Virus record (IMG/VR): IMGVR_UViG_3300035145_002621
Location: 1-46,996 of that record
Origin: a virus
Reading direction: 5' to 3' (one strand)
Length of the DNA: 46,996 nucleotides
Made by a program: the position numbers and the translations under genes. This document shows positions 8,859 to 17,133 of the stretch, one piece after another. The notes below the pieces were generated by a model. It made no database searches. It was not told the origin of the DNA and was given only the letters and a program-made list of their open reading frames with translations. The stretch's first letter is position 1. Each line of letters begins with the position of its first letter.

Positions 8859-9605
8859 TTATTGGGCTAATGAAAGACGGTCATCCACAAAATTATTTTG
8901 GAAATCAAACAATTTTTGAATGTATTCACTTCGTCTTAAAAACTTAAAAACTAAATTTTCATACGAATATTCACCCTCTTTTTCTAACCCTGATTGACGG
9001 TATTTTTTTAGTCTATCTTTTAACTTATCTATCTTTAATAGTCCTTCTTCTAAATCTTCATCACCCGATTCAATATCCTCAATAACAGTATCAATCATAT
9101 CCTGCCATTGTTCTACCTTTTCTTTAATAATCTTGGTATCTATTTCTACTTCTTCTTTTGATGGTTCAACTATCCACTCATCATATAATACCGAATAAAC
9201 ACCTGTAGATATGTGTGGTTCATTAGTATCTTGAACATATAGTTCTACCTCATAACCCTTTACTGTGATGTCGTGAGTGGAATTAAATAATGTTTTCTTT
9301 AATTTAAATAAATCTTGAAATAATTCTTTTTCAGGTCCACTCTCATTAAAATCATACATGATGTGTAAATCAATATCTGAGAATTCAGACCAATTATAAT
9401 TAGACAGAGAACCTGTCATCGTAATGTCTTGAATAAAAATATCATATCCTAAAAACTCAATGAACTTATCCGCAATTTCAATAAGACGCAAACGTATATC
9501 TTCCTTCATTTTAGCATCAGAAGGTGATTCGGGATTTTCCCAAATAGTAGGGTTTAATTCGTCCTTAACATTGAAGCTAGATAATATCTTACCAAAGTTT
9601 TCCAT
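8859..9605 (-). CDS. nucleotidyltransferase-fold protein
   Basis: A 248-residue protein with the DNA polymerase beta-type nucleotidyltransferase signature: TGSLSNYNWSEFSDIDLHI (residues 64-82) gives the GS...DxD pattern, G65-S66 followed by D77 and D79, with a possible third acidic residue in the strand VELYVQD. Family members transfer nucleotides to proteins, RNA or small molecules; the substrate cannot be read from the sequence. The rest is helical and acidic. TATAAATA lies 4 bp upstream of the ATG. Proteins of this kind are common in marine T4-like phages, but their role is unknown. Confidence 0.75.
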   Translation of the reverse strand: MENFGKILSSFNVKDELNPTIWENPESPSDAKMKEDIRLRLIEIADKFIEFLGYDIFIQDITMTGSLSNYNWSEFSDIDLHIMYDFNESGPEKELFQDLFKLKKTLFNSTHDITVKGYEVELYVQDTNEPHISTGVYSVLYDEWIVEPSKEEVEIDTKIIKEKVEQWQDMIDTVIEDIESGDEDLEEGLLKIDKLKDRLKKYRQSGLEKEGEYSYENLVFKFLRRSEYIQKLFDFQNNFVDDRLSLAQ

Positions 9606-9609
9606 CTAT

Positions 9610-9617
9610 TATAAATA
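9610..9617 (-). promoter_or_regulatory. AT-rich TATTTATA upstream signal
   Basis: TATAAATA on the plus strand, only 4 bp from the start of the nucleotidyltransferase-fold gene. If this is a promoter, the transcript would be almost leaderless. Confidence 0.35.
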
Positions 9618-9627
9618 GTTAGAAGAT

Positions 9628-9876
9628 TTACTTTGTGATTTTTTTGTATTTGTAATTCTTAGCAATCTCCATGTTAAAGAATTTTCCTTGCGATTCCGCC
9701 ATTCTAAATTTGGTGTAAATCTTATGTGGGACTTTTTCATATTCATATTCAACACCACTTTTAAATGTTGCGGTTAATTTTTCTTCACCTGTATCATATA
9801 CTGTCTTTTTAAGGTTAGAAGATTCAATTTCGTTGATGATTAATTTACCATCGATTTTTTCACTCTTAATAGCCAT
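9628..9876 (-). CDS. KTSC domain protein
   Basis: An 82-residue protein almost entirely made of a KTSC domain: SSNLKKTVYD, then LTATFKSGVEYEYEKVP, then a helix ending ESQGKFFN and a final lysine-rich strand. KTSC domains are small single-domain or fused modules named after the lysyl-tRNA synthetase C-terminus; their role in phages is unknown. It is monocistronic in appearance: a terminator lies upstream and the next gene starts 22 bp downstream. Confidence 0.85.
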   Translation of the reverse strand: MAIKSEKIDGKLIINEIESSNLKKTVYDTGEEKLTATFKSGVEYEYEKVPHKIYTKFRMAESQGKFFNMEIAKNYKYKKITK

Positions 9877-9914
9877 AACATATTTTTTAGATAAGTATAA
9901 GAATTAATGGAAAA

Positions 9915-9947
9915 TAAAAAACCCTCCGTTTAATGGAGGGTTTTTTA
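9915..9947 (-). terminator. intrinsic terminator
   Basis: ACCCTCC-GTTTAAT-GGAGGGT hairpin with A/T tracts on both sides. In the minus direction it follows the peptidoglycan-binding protein gene by about 25 bp and ends in a T run; it could also act on the plus strand. Confidence 0.85.
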
Positions 9948-9972
9948 TTTAAAATATTATATTATGTTAAGA

Positions 9973-10779
9973 TTAAGGTATTAATATAACCCACGGACCT
10001 TTGTATGGGGTAGTTACTTTAATCATAACCTTACCTCCTTCATCACATTTCCAACTACCCTTAATTTCTGGTGATGATTGTATAATTGCAAATCTACCAT
10101 TATCAAAGAACACATAATCAATACCCTGTATTAATTTAGGTACTCCTCCCTTTACTTTAGAATTTACATTTGAGTCTTCAAATTGGTCTAAACATTTTTT
10201 CATCTCTACACCTGGTGTGTTACCGTCCCCTTGTGAATCATCCCCTGGTACGTTACCGTCTCCTTGTGAACCGTCAGTACCTTCTTCAACAAACATTGCT
10301 CCCCATGTTGCTGGTCCAACAATACCATCAGCCTTTAAACCTTTTCCTGTTTGAAACTCTTTTAGTTTTGTGTTTGTTTCGTTACCAAAAATACCATCAG
10401 GTTTTAATTCTGTATCTAATACTTGACTTAATTTACATTGCATGATTTTAATAACATCAATAACACCTTTATAAATGTCACGGTCAGCTAACTTGTGACT
10501 GTCTTTTCTCAAAGTCCATTTTGCAGGACCTGTGATTTTTTCAACCCATTTTTTAACATCAGGTGTTTCTAATACCTCATCAATTTTTTCACAATCAAAA
10601 GCAACTTGCTCAGTCGCAGCATTATCTGTTGCTGGTTGTTCTGATGATGCTTCACCATCTGTCGCTGGTTGTTCTGAAGAAGCTTCTTGTTCCTTAAGAT
10701 ATTGTCTAGAAATGGCTGACTTATGCATCCCTAAAATTCTATCTTTTTCAGACTCGTCTATTCTAAATAATCTTTTCAT
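9973..10779 (-). CDS. peptidoglycan-binding domain protein with N-terminal tag
   Basis: A 268-residue protein. The N-terminus MKRLFRIDESEKDRILGMH is a tag-like segment similar in style to that of the zinc-ribbon protein at 32978. It is followed by a Thr/Ala/Glu/Gln-rich linker with a repeated ASSEQPATD. Residues about 110-165 form a PG_binding_1-type domain ending in the hallmark KPDGIFGNETNTKLKEFQ and KADGIVGPATW. After a second low-complexity linker (GDDSQGDGN repeats) comes a C-terminal beta-rich domain of about 75 residues, not recognised. No catalytic domain is seen. It could be a cell-wall-contacting virion protein; this is inference from the domain and tag. Confidence 0.8.
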   Translation of the reverse strand: MKRLFRIDESEKDRILGMHKSAISRQYLKEQEASSEQPATDGEASSEQPATDNAATEQVAFDCEKIDEVLETPDVKKWVEKITGPAKWTLRKDSHKLADRDIYKGVIDVIKIMQCKLSQVLDTELKPDGIFGNETNTKLKEFQTGKGLKADGIVGPATWGAMFVEEGTDGSQGDGNVPGDDSQGDGNTPGVEMKKCLDQFEDSNVNSKVKGGVPKLIQGIDYVFFDNGRFAIIQSSPEIKGSWKCDEGGKVMIKVTTPYKGPWVILIP

Positions 10780-10796
10780 AATTAAATTCTTTTACA

Positions 10797-10808
10797 TATA
10801 AATATATC
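10797..10808 (-). promoter_or_regulatory. AT-rich GATATATTTATA upstream signal
   Basis: TATAAATATATC on the plus strand, 17 bp before the peptidoglycan-binding protein gene; it matches the long consensus fully. Confidence 0.5.
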
Positions 10809-10810
10809 GT

Positions 10811-10840
10811 AAAATAAAAAACCCCTCACGTAGAGGGGTT
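10811..10840 (-). terminator. intrinsic terminator
   Basis: ACCCCTC-ACGTA-GAGGGGT hairpin just after the UVR protein stop, with a T tract in the minus direction. Confidence 0.85.
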
Positions 10841-10847
10841 AAATGAA

Positions 10848-11294
10848 TTAAGATTCAAGATTTTTGATTTGGTCTCTTAATTTAATAGACTCTTCAAAGT
10901 CTTCATTCTCAATGGACTCTTTAAGTTTTTGTCTTAAATCATCAATCTTTTCTTGGTTTACCTCAAGACTTTTTATTTGGTCTCTTAACTCAGCGGCTTT
11001 CTCAAACTCTTGAGATTCAACCGCAGTTTCCAATTTAGACTTTAACTGTTGTAGTTTATTGTTTGATTGTTGTGTTTTACCACCATTAGTATTGTTTCTA
11101 ATTAAAGTTGTAACCACATACGTTCCATCATCAGAAACAAAACTTTCTTTTGTCCATTCACCATTACTGTCACTACCAGTTTCTACGTTTCTTTTACCAG
11201 TAACATACTGAGGTGTGTTAAATGCAGAATTAATCTCATTAAATAATGAGTCAAAATCTCCGAACATGTTGTTAAATCTTCTTTTTCCAAACAT
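10848..11294 (-). CDS. UVR-motif protein, McsA-like, beside Clp
   Basis: A 148-residue protein with two C-terminal UVR motifs (about 82-112 and 118-148), the clearest being [16 protein letters not shown] and DFEESIKLRDQIKNLE. UVR motifs occur in UvrB/UvrC, in the middle domain of ClpC, and in the ClpC co-factor McsA. The N-terminal 75 residues (MFGKRRFNNMFGDFDSLFNE, then a beta-rich part) are not recognised; the paired Cys zinc fingers of McsA are absent. The gene is divergent from a ClpC-like ATPase that has the same motif in its own middle domain, which suggests an adaptor or regulator of that ATPase. That link is inference from context. Confidence 0.85.
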   Translation of the reverse strand: MFGKRRFNNMFGDFDSLFNEINSAFNTPQYVTGKRNVETGSDSNGEWTKESFVSDDGTYVVTTLIRNNTNGGKTQQSNNKLQQLKSKLETAVESQEFEKAAELRDQIKSLEVNQEKIDDLRQKLKESIENEDFEESIKLRDQIKNLES

Positions 11295-11349
11295 TTTTTT
11301 AGTTTTTTAAATTTTATTGTTTATCTTTGTACCCAACAAAAGGCCAAAA

Positions 11350-11439
11350 ATGTGCCAATCACTAAAATATGTCGTTTTTTCACTTTTTGATAATTTGAAA
11401 AGACAAAATGTCATGTCGATGATAAATTATATGACATAA
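11350..11439 (+). CDS. possible 29-residue leader peptide
   Basis: A 30-codon frame (MCQSLKYVVFSL to MINYMT) in the gap between the UVR and Clp genes. A TATCTTTG box at 11322-11329 lies 20 bp upstream, the usual distance for plus-strand genes here, but the TTTG -33 element is missing. The frame covers the inverted repeat at 11408-11437. It may be chance. Confidence 0.2.
   Translation: MCQSLKYVVFSLFDNLKRQNVMSMINYMT
11408..11437. promoter_or_regulatory. inverted repeat, possible operator
   Basis: ATGTCAT-N16-ATGACAT, a perfect 7-bp inverted repeat, with a further ATGACA at 11439-11444. It ends 11 bp before the -33 element of the Clp promoter, a position suited to a repressor or activator. Confidence 0.35.
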
Positions 11440-11448
11440 TGACAAATG

Positions 11449-11479
11449 TTTGATTACTACACAGTTTTTGTTATATTTG
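11449..11479 (+). promoter_or_regulatory. host-type promoter of the Clp gene
   Basis: TTTG (11449-11452), 19 bp, then TATATTTG (11472-11479). This matches the Bacteroidota housekeeping promoter pattern TTTG-N19-21-TAnnTTTG and lies 23 bp before the ATG. Confidence 0.75.
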
Positions 11480-11502
11480 AAGAATAAAATAATAGATAGA
11501 AT

Positions 11503-13521
11503 ATGATTGAATCAGTAGACCCTAATGAAAAAGGTGGACGTAAGTCCAAAGGAATGACCGACTCTAAAACACCTGTTTTGGATAACTTTGCACGTGACTT
11601 AATTAAACATGCTGAGGAAGGTAAATTAGACCCTGTGGTAGGTCGTGAGCGTGAGATTAATCGTATCGCACAAATTCTTTCACGTAGAAAGAAAAATAAC
11701 CCCATTATTATCGGTGAACCAGGTGCGGGTAAAACAGCTATCGTTGAAGGTTTGGCCATGAAGATTTTTGAAGGTGATTGTCCTCAAAACCTATGTGATA
11801 AAAGAATCGTATCTTTAGATATGACCTCTATTGTTGCTGGTACCAAATATCGTGGTCAATTTGAGGAACGTTTAAAGGTTATCTTGGATGAATTGTATGA
11901 AAACCCTGATATCATCGTGTTTATCGATGAAATTCATACCATCATCGGAGCTGGTAATTCATCGGGTTCATTAGATGCATCCAACATCTTTAAACCAGCA
12001 CTTGCTCGTGGTGAACTACAATGTATTGGAGCAACAACTCTTGATGAATACCGTGAGAACATCGAAAAAGACGGTGCACTTGAACGTAGGTTCCAAAAGG
12101 TTGTGGTTGATGGTGCAACTCCCGATGAAACGATGGAGATATTACAAAACTTAAAATCACGTTATGAGTCTCACCACAAAGTTTCGTATTCAGAAGAATC
12201 GTTAAAAGCTTGTGTAGCACTTGCTGACCGTTACATCACGGACCGTGAGTTCCCTGATAAAGCGATTGACATTTTGGACGAAGTGGGTGCACGTGCACAA
12301 ATTAATGTCAAACTTCCTGAAGTTATTGAAAAACTAAAAGAAGAGGCAAATCTCATCAAAGAGGAAAAACTTAAAGTTGTAAAGTCTCAACAGTATGAAA
12401 AAGCTGCAGAACTTCGTGATAAAGAAAAGAAGATTCTTAAAAAACTTGAAGACGAAAAGATTAGGTTTGAAGAGGAAAAAGATTCCGTTCGCAAACCTAT
12501 CACTGAAGATATGGTCTATGAAGTTGTGGCAACAATGACTAAGATTCCTGTAAACAAATTAAACACAGACGATAAAGAATCTTTGTTGAGTTTGGAGGAA
12601 AACTTAAATAAATCAGTTATTGGTCAAGAACCTGCAGTTCAAGTCATCTCAAAAGCAATCCGTAGAAACCGTGTGGGTATTAAAGACCCTAACAGACCTA
12701 TCGGTTCTTTTATCTTCTTAGGTTCAACGGGTATCGGTAAAACTCACTTGGCAAAACAACTGGCAAAAGAAATCTTCGGAGATGAAGACGCGTTAATCAG
12801 AATGGATATGAGTGAATACCAAGAGAAATACACCATGTCTCGTTTGATTGGTTCTCCTCCAGGGTATGTAGGTCACGACCAAGGGGGTCAACTTACCGAG
12901 GCGGTAAAGAACAAACCTTACTCAGTAGTATTGTTTGACGAAATTGAAAAGGCCAATAAAGACATCTTTTCACTTCTCCTTCAAATGATGGATGATGGTC
13001 ACCTAACGGACAGTTTTGGTAGAAAGATTAACTTTAGAAACTGTTTGATTATTATGACATCAAACTTAGGTGTTAAGAAACTTCAAGATTTTGGTACAGG
13101 TGTTGGTTTTGAAACCACAAACCGTATGTCAAACAATGAAGACATGAAAAAAGCACTTCTACAAAAAGAGTTAAAGAATCACTTCACGCCTGAGTTCCTT
13201 AACCGTGTCGATGAGGTTGTAGTCTTTAATCCACTTAAAGAAAATGAAGTATCACAAATTGTTGATATTGAATTGTTAAAGTTGACATCTCGTTTAGAGA
13301 AGTTGAAATACAACATCACAATTTCAGATAAGGTTAAAGAGTTTATCTCAAAGGTTGGTTTTGATGAGAAGTATGGTGCACGTCCTATTAAACGAGCTAT
13401 TCAAGAAAAGATTGAAGACCTTATCTCTGAAGAAGTTTTACGAGGAACCATTACTGAAAATAAGTCTTTCGTTGTAGAGATGAAAGATGAAGAAGAATTA
13501 GAAATAAAAGAGGGGAAATAA
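11503..13521 (+). CDS. ClpC/ClpA-type AAA+ unfoldase lacking N-domain
   Basis: A 672-residue double-ring AAA+ unfoldase. D1 has Walker A GEPGAGKT (71-78) and Walker B IVFIDE (138-143). The short middle domain carries a UVR motif ([15 protein letters not shown], 296-310), as in ClpC. D2 has Walker A GSTGIGKT (407-414), Walker B VLFDE (476-480) and the pore loop GYVG (454-457). VGF (534-536), in the position of the ClpC ClpP-docking loop, suggests it can feed substrates to a ClpP, presumably the host's since none is in the window. The usual N-terminal Clp_N repeat domain (about 150 residues) is absent: the protein begins some 25 residues before D1. Own promoter upstream. Confidence 0.95.
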   Translation: MIESVDPNEKGGRKSKGMTDSKTPVLDNFARDLIKHAEEGKLDPVVGREREINRIAQILSRRKKNNPIIIGEPGAGKTAIVEGLAMKIFEGDCPQNLCDKRIVSLDMTSIVAGTKYRGQFEERLKVILDELYENPDIIVFIDEIHTIIGAGNSSGSLDASNIFKPALARGELQCIGATTLDEYRENIEKDGALERRFQKVVVDGATPDETMEILQNLKSRYESHHKVSYSEESLKACVALADRYITDREFPDKAIDILDEVGARAQINVKLPEVIEKLKEEANLIKEEKLKVVKSQQYEKAAELRDKEKKILKKLEDEKIRFEEEKDSVRKPITEDMVYEVVATMTKIPVNKLNTDDKESLLSLEENLNKSVIGQEPAVQVISKAIRRNRVGIKDPNRPIGSFIFLGSTGIGKTHLAKQLAKEIFGDEDALIRMDMSEYQEKYTMSRLIGSPPGYVGHDQGGQLTEAVKNKPYSVVLFDEIEKANKDIFSLLLQMMDDGHLTDSFGRKINFRNCLIIMTSNLGVKKLQDFGTGVGFETTNRMSNNEDMKKALLQKELKNHFTPEFLNRVDEVVVFNPLKENEVSQIVDIELLKLTSRLEKLKYNITISDKVKEFISKVGFDEKYGARPIKRAIQEKIEDLISEEVLRGTITENKSFVVEMKDEEELEIKEGK

Positions 13522-13533
13522 TTTTACCTTCTT

Positions 13534-13564
13534 TTTGGAAATCAAAAATTAATTCTTATATTTG
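13534..13564 (+). promoter_or_regulatory. host-type promoter of the M20 peptidase gene
   Basis: TTTG (13534-13537), 19 bp, TATATTTG (13557-13564), 18 bp before the ATG; the intergenic gap after the Clp gene holds nothing else. Confidence 0.75.
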
Positions 13565-13582
13565 TAGACTAATATATAAACA

Positions 13583-14635
13583 ATGGATAACAATCAACTC
13601 ACCCGACTTAAGGAAGTCCTTTCGGTACCAACAAAAACTTACCAAGAGGATAATATGGTACAGTACTTACGCGACGTATTGGATGCAATGCCCGATGTAG
13701 AACACTATACCGATGATATGGGTAACGTATACGCCACGAAAGGTGTTCTTAATGAAGGTGAGTGTTATCCTATGTTTATAGCTCACACCGACACTGTTCA
13801 CGCACTTGTCGATGAAATCGTTGTTCGAGAAGAAACACTTGTTAAACCCAATACCTTTGGTCTAAAATTTGACGACCAAACATTCCTTTCTTTAAAAGGT
13901 TACACCCCTGATGGTGAACCTACAGGTATCGGTGGTGATGACAAGTGTGGGGTCTTCATAGCATTGGAACTTCTACGTACACTATCCAAAGTAAAAGTAG
14001 GGTTATTTGTATCTGAGGAAACAGGGTGTCACGGCTCCAGTAAATGTGACCCCAACTTCTTGAACGATGTGGGCTATGCTATACAATTTGATGCACCTGG
14101 CAATGCTTTAATTACCGAGCTTTGTTCGGGAGTTCGATTGTACGAAAAAGATGGTGAGTTTATCAATAAACTTAAACCTATCTTTGAGCAGTCTATGGGT
14201 ACTGTTTCTGATGAACAATCACACCCATATACTGATGTATCACAAATTAAAAGGAAGGGGGATTTTAGTTGTATTAATTTCTCATGTGGGTATTACAACA
14301 TGCACACAGTACAAGAATTCGTTGTTATTGATGATGTTAAGCGGGCTCTTGAATTTGCTGAAAATGCCGTATCGTCTTTGGGTTACGTAAAATACCCTTA
14401 CGAATACCAACAACCTACATGGAAGTCGTATGGAGATTTGTTTGATATTGATGATTTTGATGATGACTTTTCAGAAGACAAAATCGACATGGAACGACTA
14501 ATCGTTACCACCTCAGATGAAGGTATGACCATCGAATCAAAATTTAGTGGAGATTTGATTGAGTTGGATGATGAAGAAATGTTGGACATCTATGAGGCGA
14601 TTAAAAGCCACCTAATGTCAAAATACACACACTAA
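13583..14635 (+). CDS. M20-family peptidase (tripeptidase-like)
   Basis: A 350-residue co-catalytic zinc peptidase resembling peptidase T and other M20 enzymes that remove residues from short peptides. Predicted metal ligands and catalytic residues are visible: HTDTV (H68, D70), GIGGDDKCG (D119), VSEETG (E145 base, E146), QFDAPG (D170) and MHTVQE (H241). The dimerisation domain typical of M20 seems reduced; the insert after residue 180 is only about 50 residues. The C-terminal 70 residues are acidic and extra. It follows the Clp unfoldase gene by 61 bp with its own promoter; degrading peptides released by Clp-type proteolysis is a reasonable guess. The stop overlaps the convergent gene by 4 bp. 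Confidence 0.87.
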   Translation: MDNNQLTRLKEVLSVPTKTYQEDNMVQYLRDVLDAMPDVEHYTDDMGNVYATKGVLNEGECYPMFIAHTDTVHALVDEIVVREETLVKPNTFGLKFDDQTFLSLKGYTPDGEPTGIGGDDKCGVFIALELLRTLSKVKVGLFVSEETGCHGSSKCDPNFLNDVGYAIQFDAPGNALITELCSGVRLYEKDGEFINKLKPIFEQSMGTVSDEQSHPYTDVSQIKRKGDFSCINFSCGYYNMHTVQEFVVIDDVKRALEFAENAVSSLGYVKYPYEYQQPTWKSYGDLFDIDDFDDDFSEDKIDMERLIVTTSDEGMTIESKFSGDLIELDDEEMLDIYEAIKSHLMSKYTH

Positions 14636-16536
14636 TCCTCAAAAGGGTCAAACAATTGATAGTTCGACATTAACTGTTGGATTGTCGATAGTTTGGCCTT
14701 TCCTTTTTTAAATCCGTAGTTGTCACCTCTTCGGGTAAGTTCAAAAACTATTTTATTATCGGTAGGGTCTACACTCTTAAACCTTATTTCCACATTACCG
14801 CCAGCAGTTTCAACAGGTATCCTTTCGTCAAATTCATATTTGTTGCTTATGAACGTATAAATTCTTTTATATTCTTCCAAGTCTGAGTATTCATCAGAAT
14901 CTTCAAGTTTCTCTAATAAAGTATCTAATGCAGAATCCATATCTGAATTAAAGTGGTATTCAAATGTTTTATCATCTCTAACCTCATACGCCATTTCACG
15001 AGGTTCACGAATATCAAATGAAACTCTACCAGGTATTACAACGGTTTTTAATAATTGGTCTAAAGTTAAACCTGAAAACGATTCTAAATCGTCCTCATAA
15101 AATTCTATTAGGTTATCTATTGGAATCATATACGATGAGAAACAATCACCATTTTTTTCCATACCTATGGGTGAATACACTTCACAGGCTTCTTCACTTA
15201 TTGCGTTTTTAACACCAACTTTCATAGATTCATCTTCAGCTGTGGAATATGCGTATGAAAAATCATCAATAAATCTACTATCAAAATTTAATAAGTACTT
15301 ACCTATTTTAGACTCACAACCATCACTAATTCTTAAATTGTATAGGTCATAAAAATCTTTTTCATCATTACCTTTTTGTATGAATTTTTGTAAATTGTCT
15401 TTATTCATTTTAGGTATTGTGGCCTTAAAACAATTGATTAATTCACTTCCTGACAGTTTTATAATTTCTCGTAACTTTTTTAAATGGTCTTGAGTTAATA
15501 CATTTAATGGATACCCTTCACGCATATCATCATCGAAGTTATAAGCATCATAATACATACTATCATAACCATATGGTGTATCGATGGCATATTCAACATC
15601 TTTTAATTCGTATTCGTCAACCTCTTCAACAAATAAGCTTAAATAATCCGCAACGTCATCAAATTCAAAATAAACGTAATCTTGGTCCATTTTATAAAAA
15701 TAATCCGCAGATAAAACTTGGTTCAAATCTTTACGGTTACCTGATTTGGCATTTTTTAGTTTTTCGTAATCATCGTCACCTTTAACTAATTTTCTGATGA
15801 TGTCAGTCAACGGTTCAAAACGTTGTATTAAGGTATCTAAAGACCTGAGAGAATCTTTTTGGTCGTAGACTTCAGTGTTTCCATTATGTCTAACAAACAA
15901 CGCCATTTTCCCCCATATGTTATCACTACTCTTCTTATCTATGATATAAAATAAAGAGCCTTCTTCACTGTACTTGTCAAAGTATCGGGTATCGTCTTTT
16001 GTGGTGGTACACCATTTGGTATTTGCTCCATAATAACAAGATGCATTGTGACTGAAAGGACGCAATATTAAAAATCTTTCGTCTTCATAAATTTTTTCAA
16101 CGTCTTTTTTGGCTTCGGTTTCTTTTTCTACCTCAATCTTTCTTTTACGAACACCGTTTAATACCGCCTGTAGTGCCCAAATTGTATCGTATTTGTAAAT
16201 GTCTTTTGGTCCTGACTTAATTCTATCAGGTTTAACTAAACTTGATAACGTGGCAGCATAATCAATATCTTCAGGTGTTATTGATGAAGATGTTTTATGA
16301 AAATTTTCAATAATCTCAATAAACAGATTTACATTGTCGGCGATAGAATGAGTTAATCGGTCACCCAATCCAATCATTTGTTTAATCATCCACTCAGAAT
16401 ACTTTTTTGTTGATGAAGGGTCACCGTCAATAAGTTTTTCCAATAAATGAGTCGCATCTTCAAAGGTATCTTCATCTTTATATTTATCGATAAGATTTTC
16501 CTTTTTACCCTCAAGTAGTAAGTTGATGAATTTCAT
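14632..16536 (-). CDS. large hypothetical with TKWCTT motif and N-terminal tag
   Basis: A 634-residue protein. The N-terminus MKFINLLLEG is tag-like and contains LLE|G, a possible prohead protease site. Residues about 150-235 hold a recognisable phage module: ILRPFSHNASCYYGANTKWC followed by TT, then a strand YIIDKKSSDNIWGKMALFV; related GxxTKWCT segments occur in many phage proteins of unknown function. The remainder is acidic, Tyr/Asp-rich and probably helical, with a small C-terminal beta domain. No catalytic residues can be assigned. TATAAATA is 12 bp upstream. Confidence 0.75.
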   Translation of the reverse strand: MKFINLLLEGKKENLIDKYKDEDTFEDATHLLEKLIDGDPSSTKKYSEWMIKQMIGLGDRLTHSIADNVNLFIEIIENFHKTSSSITPEDIDYAATLSSLVKPDRIKSGPKDIYKYDTIWALQAVLNGVRKRKIEVEKETEAKKDVEKIYEDERFLILRPFSHNASCYYGANTKWCTTTKDDTRYFDKYSEEGSLFYIIDKKSSDNIWGKMALFVRHNGNTEVYDQKDSLRSLDTLIQRFEPLTDIIRKLVKGDDDYEKLKNAKSGNRKDLNQVLSADYFYKMDQDYVYFEFDDVADYLSLFVEEVDEYELKDVEYAIDTPYGYDSMYYDAYNFDDDMREGYPLNVLTQDHLKKLREIIKLSGSELINCFKATIPKMNKDNLQKFIQKGNDEKDFYDLYNLRISDGCESKIGKYLLNFDSRFIDDFSYAYSTAEDESMKVGVKNAISEEACEVYSPIGMEKNGDCFSSYMIPIDNLIEFYEDDLESFSGLTLDQLLKTVVIPGRVSFDIREPREMAYEVRDDKTFEYHFNSDMDSALDTLLEKLEDSDEYSDLEEYKRIYTFISNKYEFDERIPVETAGGNVEIRFKSVDPTDNKIVFELTRRGDNYGFKKGKAKLSTIQQLMSNYQLFDPFED

Positions 16537-16548
16537 AAAAACTTTTAC

Positions 16549-16556
16549 TATAAATA
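16549..16556 (-). promoter_or_regulatory. AT-rich TATTTATA upstream signal
   Basis: TATAAATA on the plus strand, 12 bp before the start of the KWCTT-motif gene and 8 bp from the divergent CAP promoter. Confidence 0.4.
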
Positions 16557-16564
16557 CTTGACTG

Positions 16565-16596
16565 TTTGGATAATTAACAAATAAGCCTTATATTTG
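16565..16596 (+). promoter_or_regulatory. host-type promoter of the CAP gene
   Basis: TTTG (16565-16568), 20 bp, TATATTTG (16589-16596); the ATG follows after 6 bp. Confidence 0.7.
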
Positions 16597-16602
16597 TAGT
16601 AT

Positions 16603-17133
16603 ATGAAACGAATAATCAACATAATCTTACTGGTCTTATTATCAACACCTGTTTTTTCACAGACAGTCGAATTAACTGGTAATGTGTTAGTTGAATTGGT
16701 TAATGATGTAAGAAATAAAAACTCATTAGTATCGGTAACATATAATCACAACTTAGAAAAGGCTGCTAAAATTCAAGCAGAATACTTAAGTACTTTAGAT
16801 GATATATATAATATATCACACGTACACCCCGTTGATTCACTTGAAAGAGTATGGGATAGAATTCGTGTTGTTAGTAACGACACAGACTTTAATTCTTGTG
16901 AAAATATAACAGTTTTTACGGTGAAAGAAGTTCCAAACGATACCACTTTATCAAATAGAGCATTTAGAAACTTTATAACCTCTAAAGGTCATAGAATAAA
17001 TATATTAACTGACACTGAGAGTATTTTTTCAGGTATTCAAAAAACATATCGATACGGTCAATGTATTCTATACGTCCCAAGTAAAAAATGGGTTATCGTT
17101 GTTCAAGTATTTGCAACTTTCTTCGAGGATTAA
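16603..17133 (+). CDS. secreted CAP (SCP/PR-1-like) domain protein
   Basis: A 176-residue protein with a cleavable signal peptide (MKRIINIILLVLLSTPVFSQ). The rest fits a CAP/SCP domain: LVNDVRNKNSLVSVTYNHNL, AAKIQAEYLS, ISHVHP, CENI, and a SKGHRINIL helix, with histidines in the positions typical of the CAP cavity. CAP proteins are extracytoplasmic and have varied, often unknown roles. In a phage this would be exported by the infected cell to the periplasm or surface. It has its own host-type promoter and overlaps the convergent gene's stop by 4 bp. Confidence 0.8.
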   Translation: MKRIINIILLVLLSTPVFSQTVELTGNVLVELVNDVRNKNSLVSVTYNHNLEKAAKIQAEYLSTLDDIYNISHVHPVDSLERVWDRIRVVSNDTDFNSCENITVFTVKEVPNDTTLSNRAFRNFITSKGHRINILTDTESIFSGIQKTYRYGQCILYVPSKKWVIVVQVFATFFED

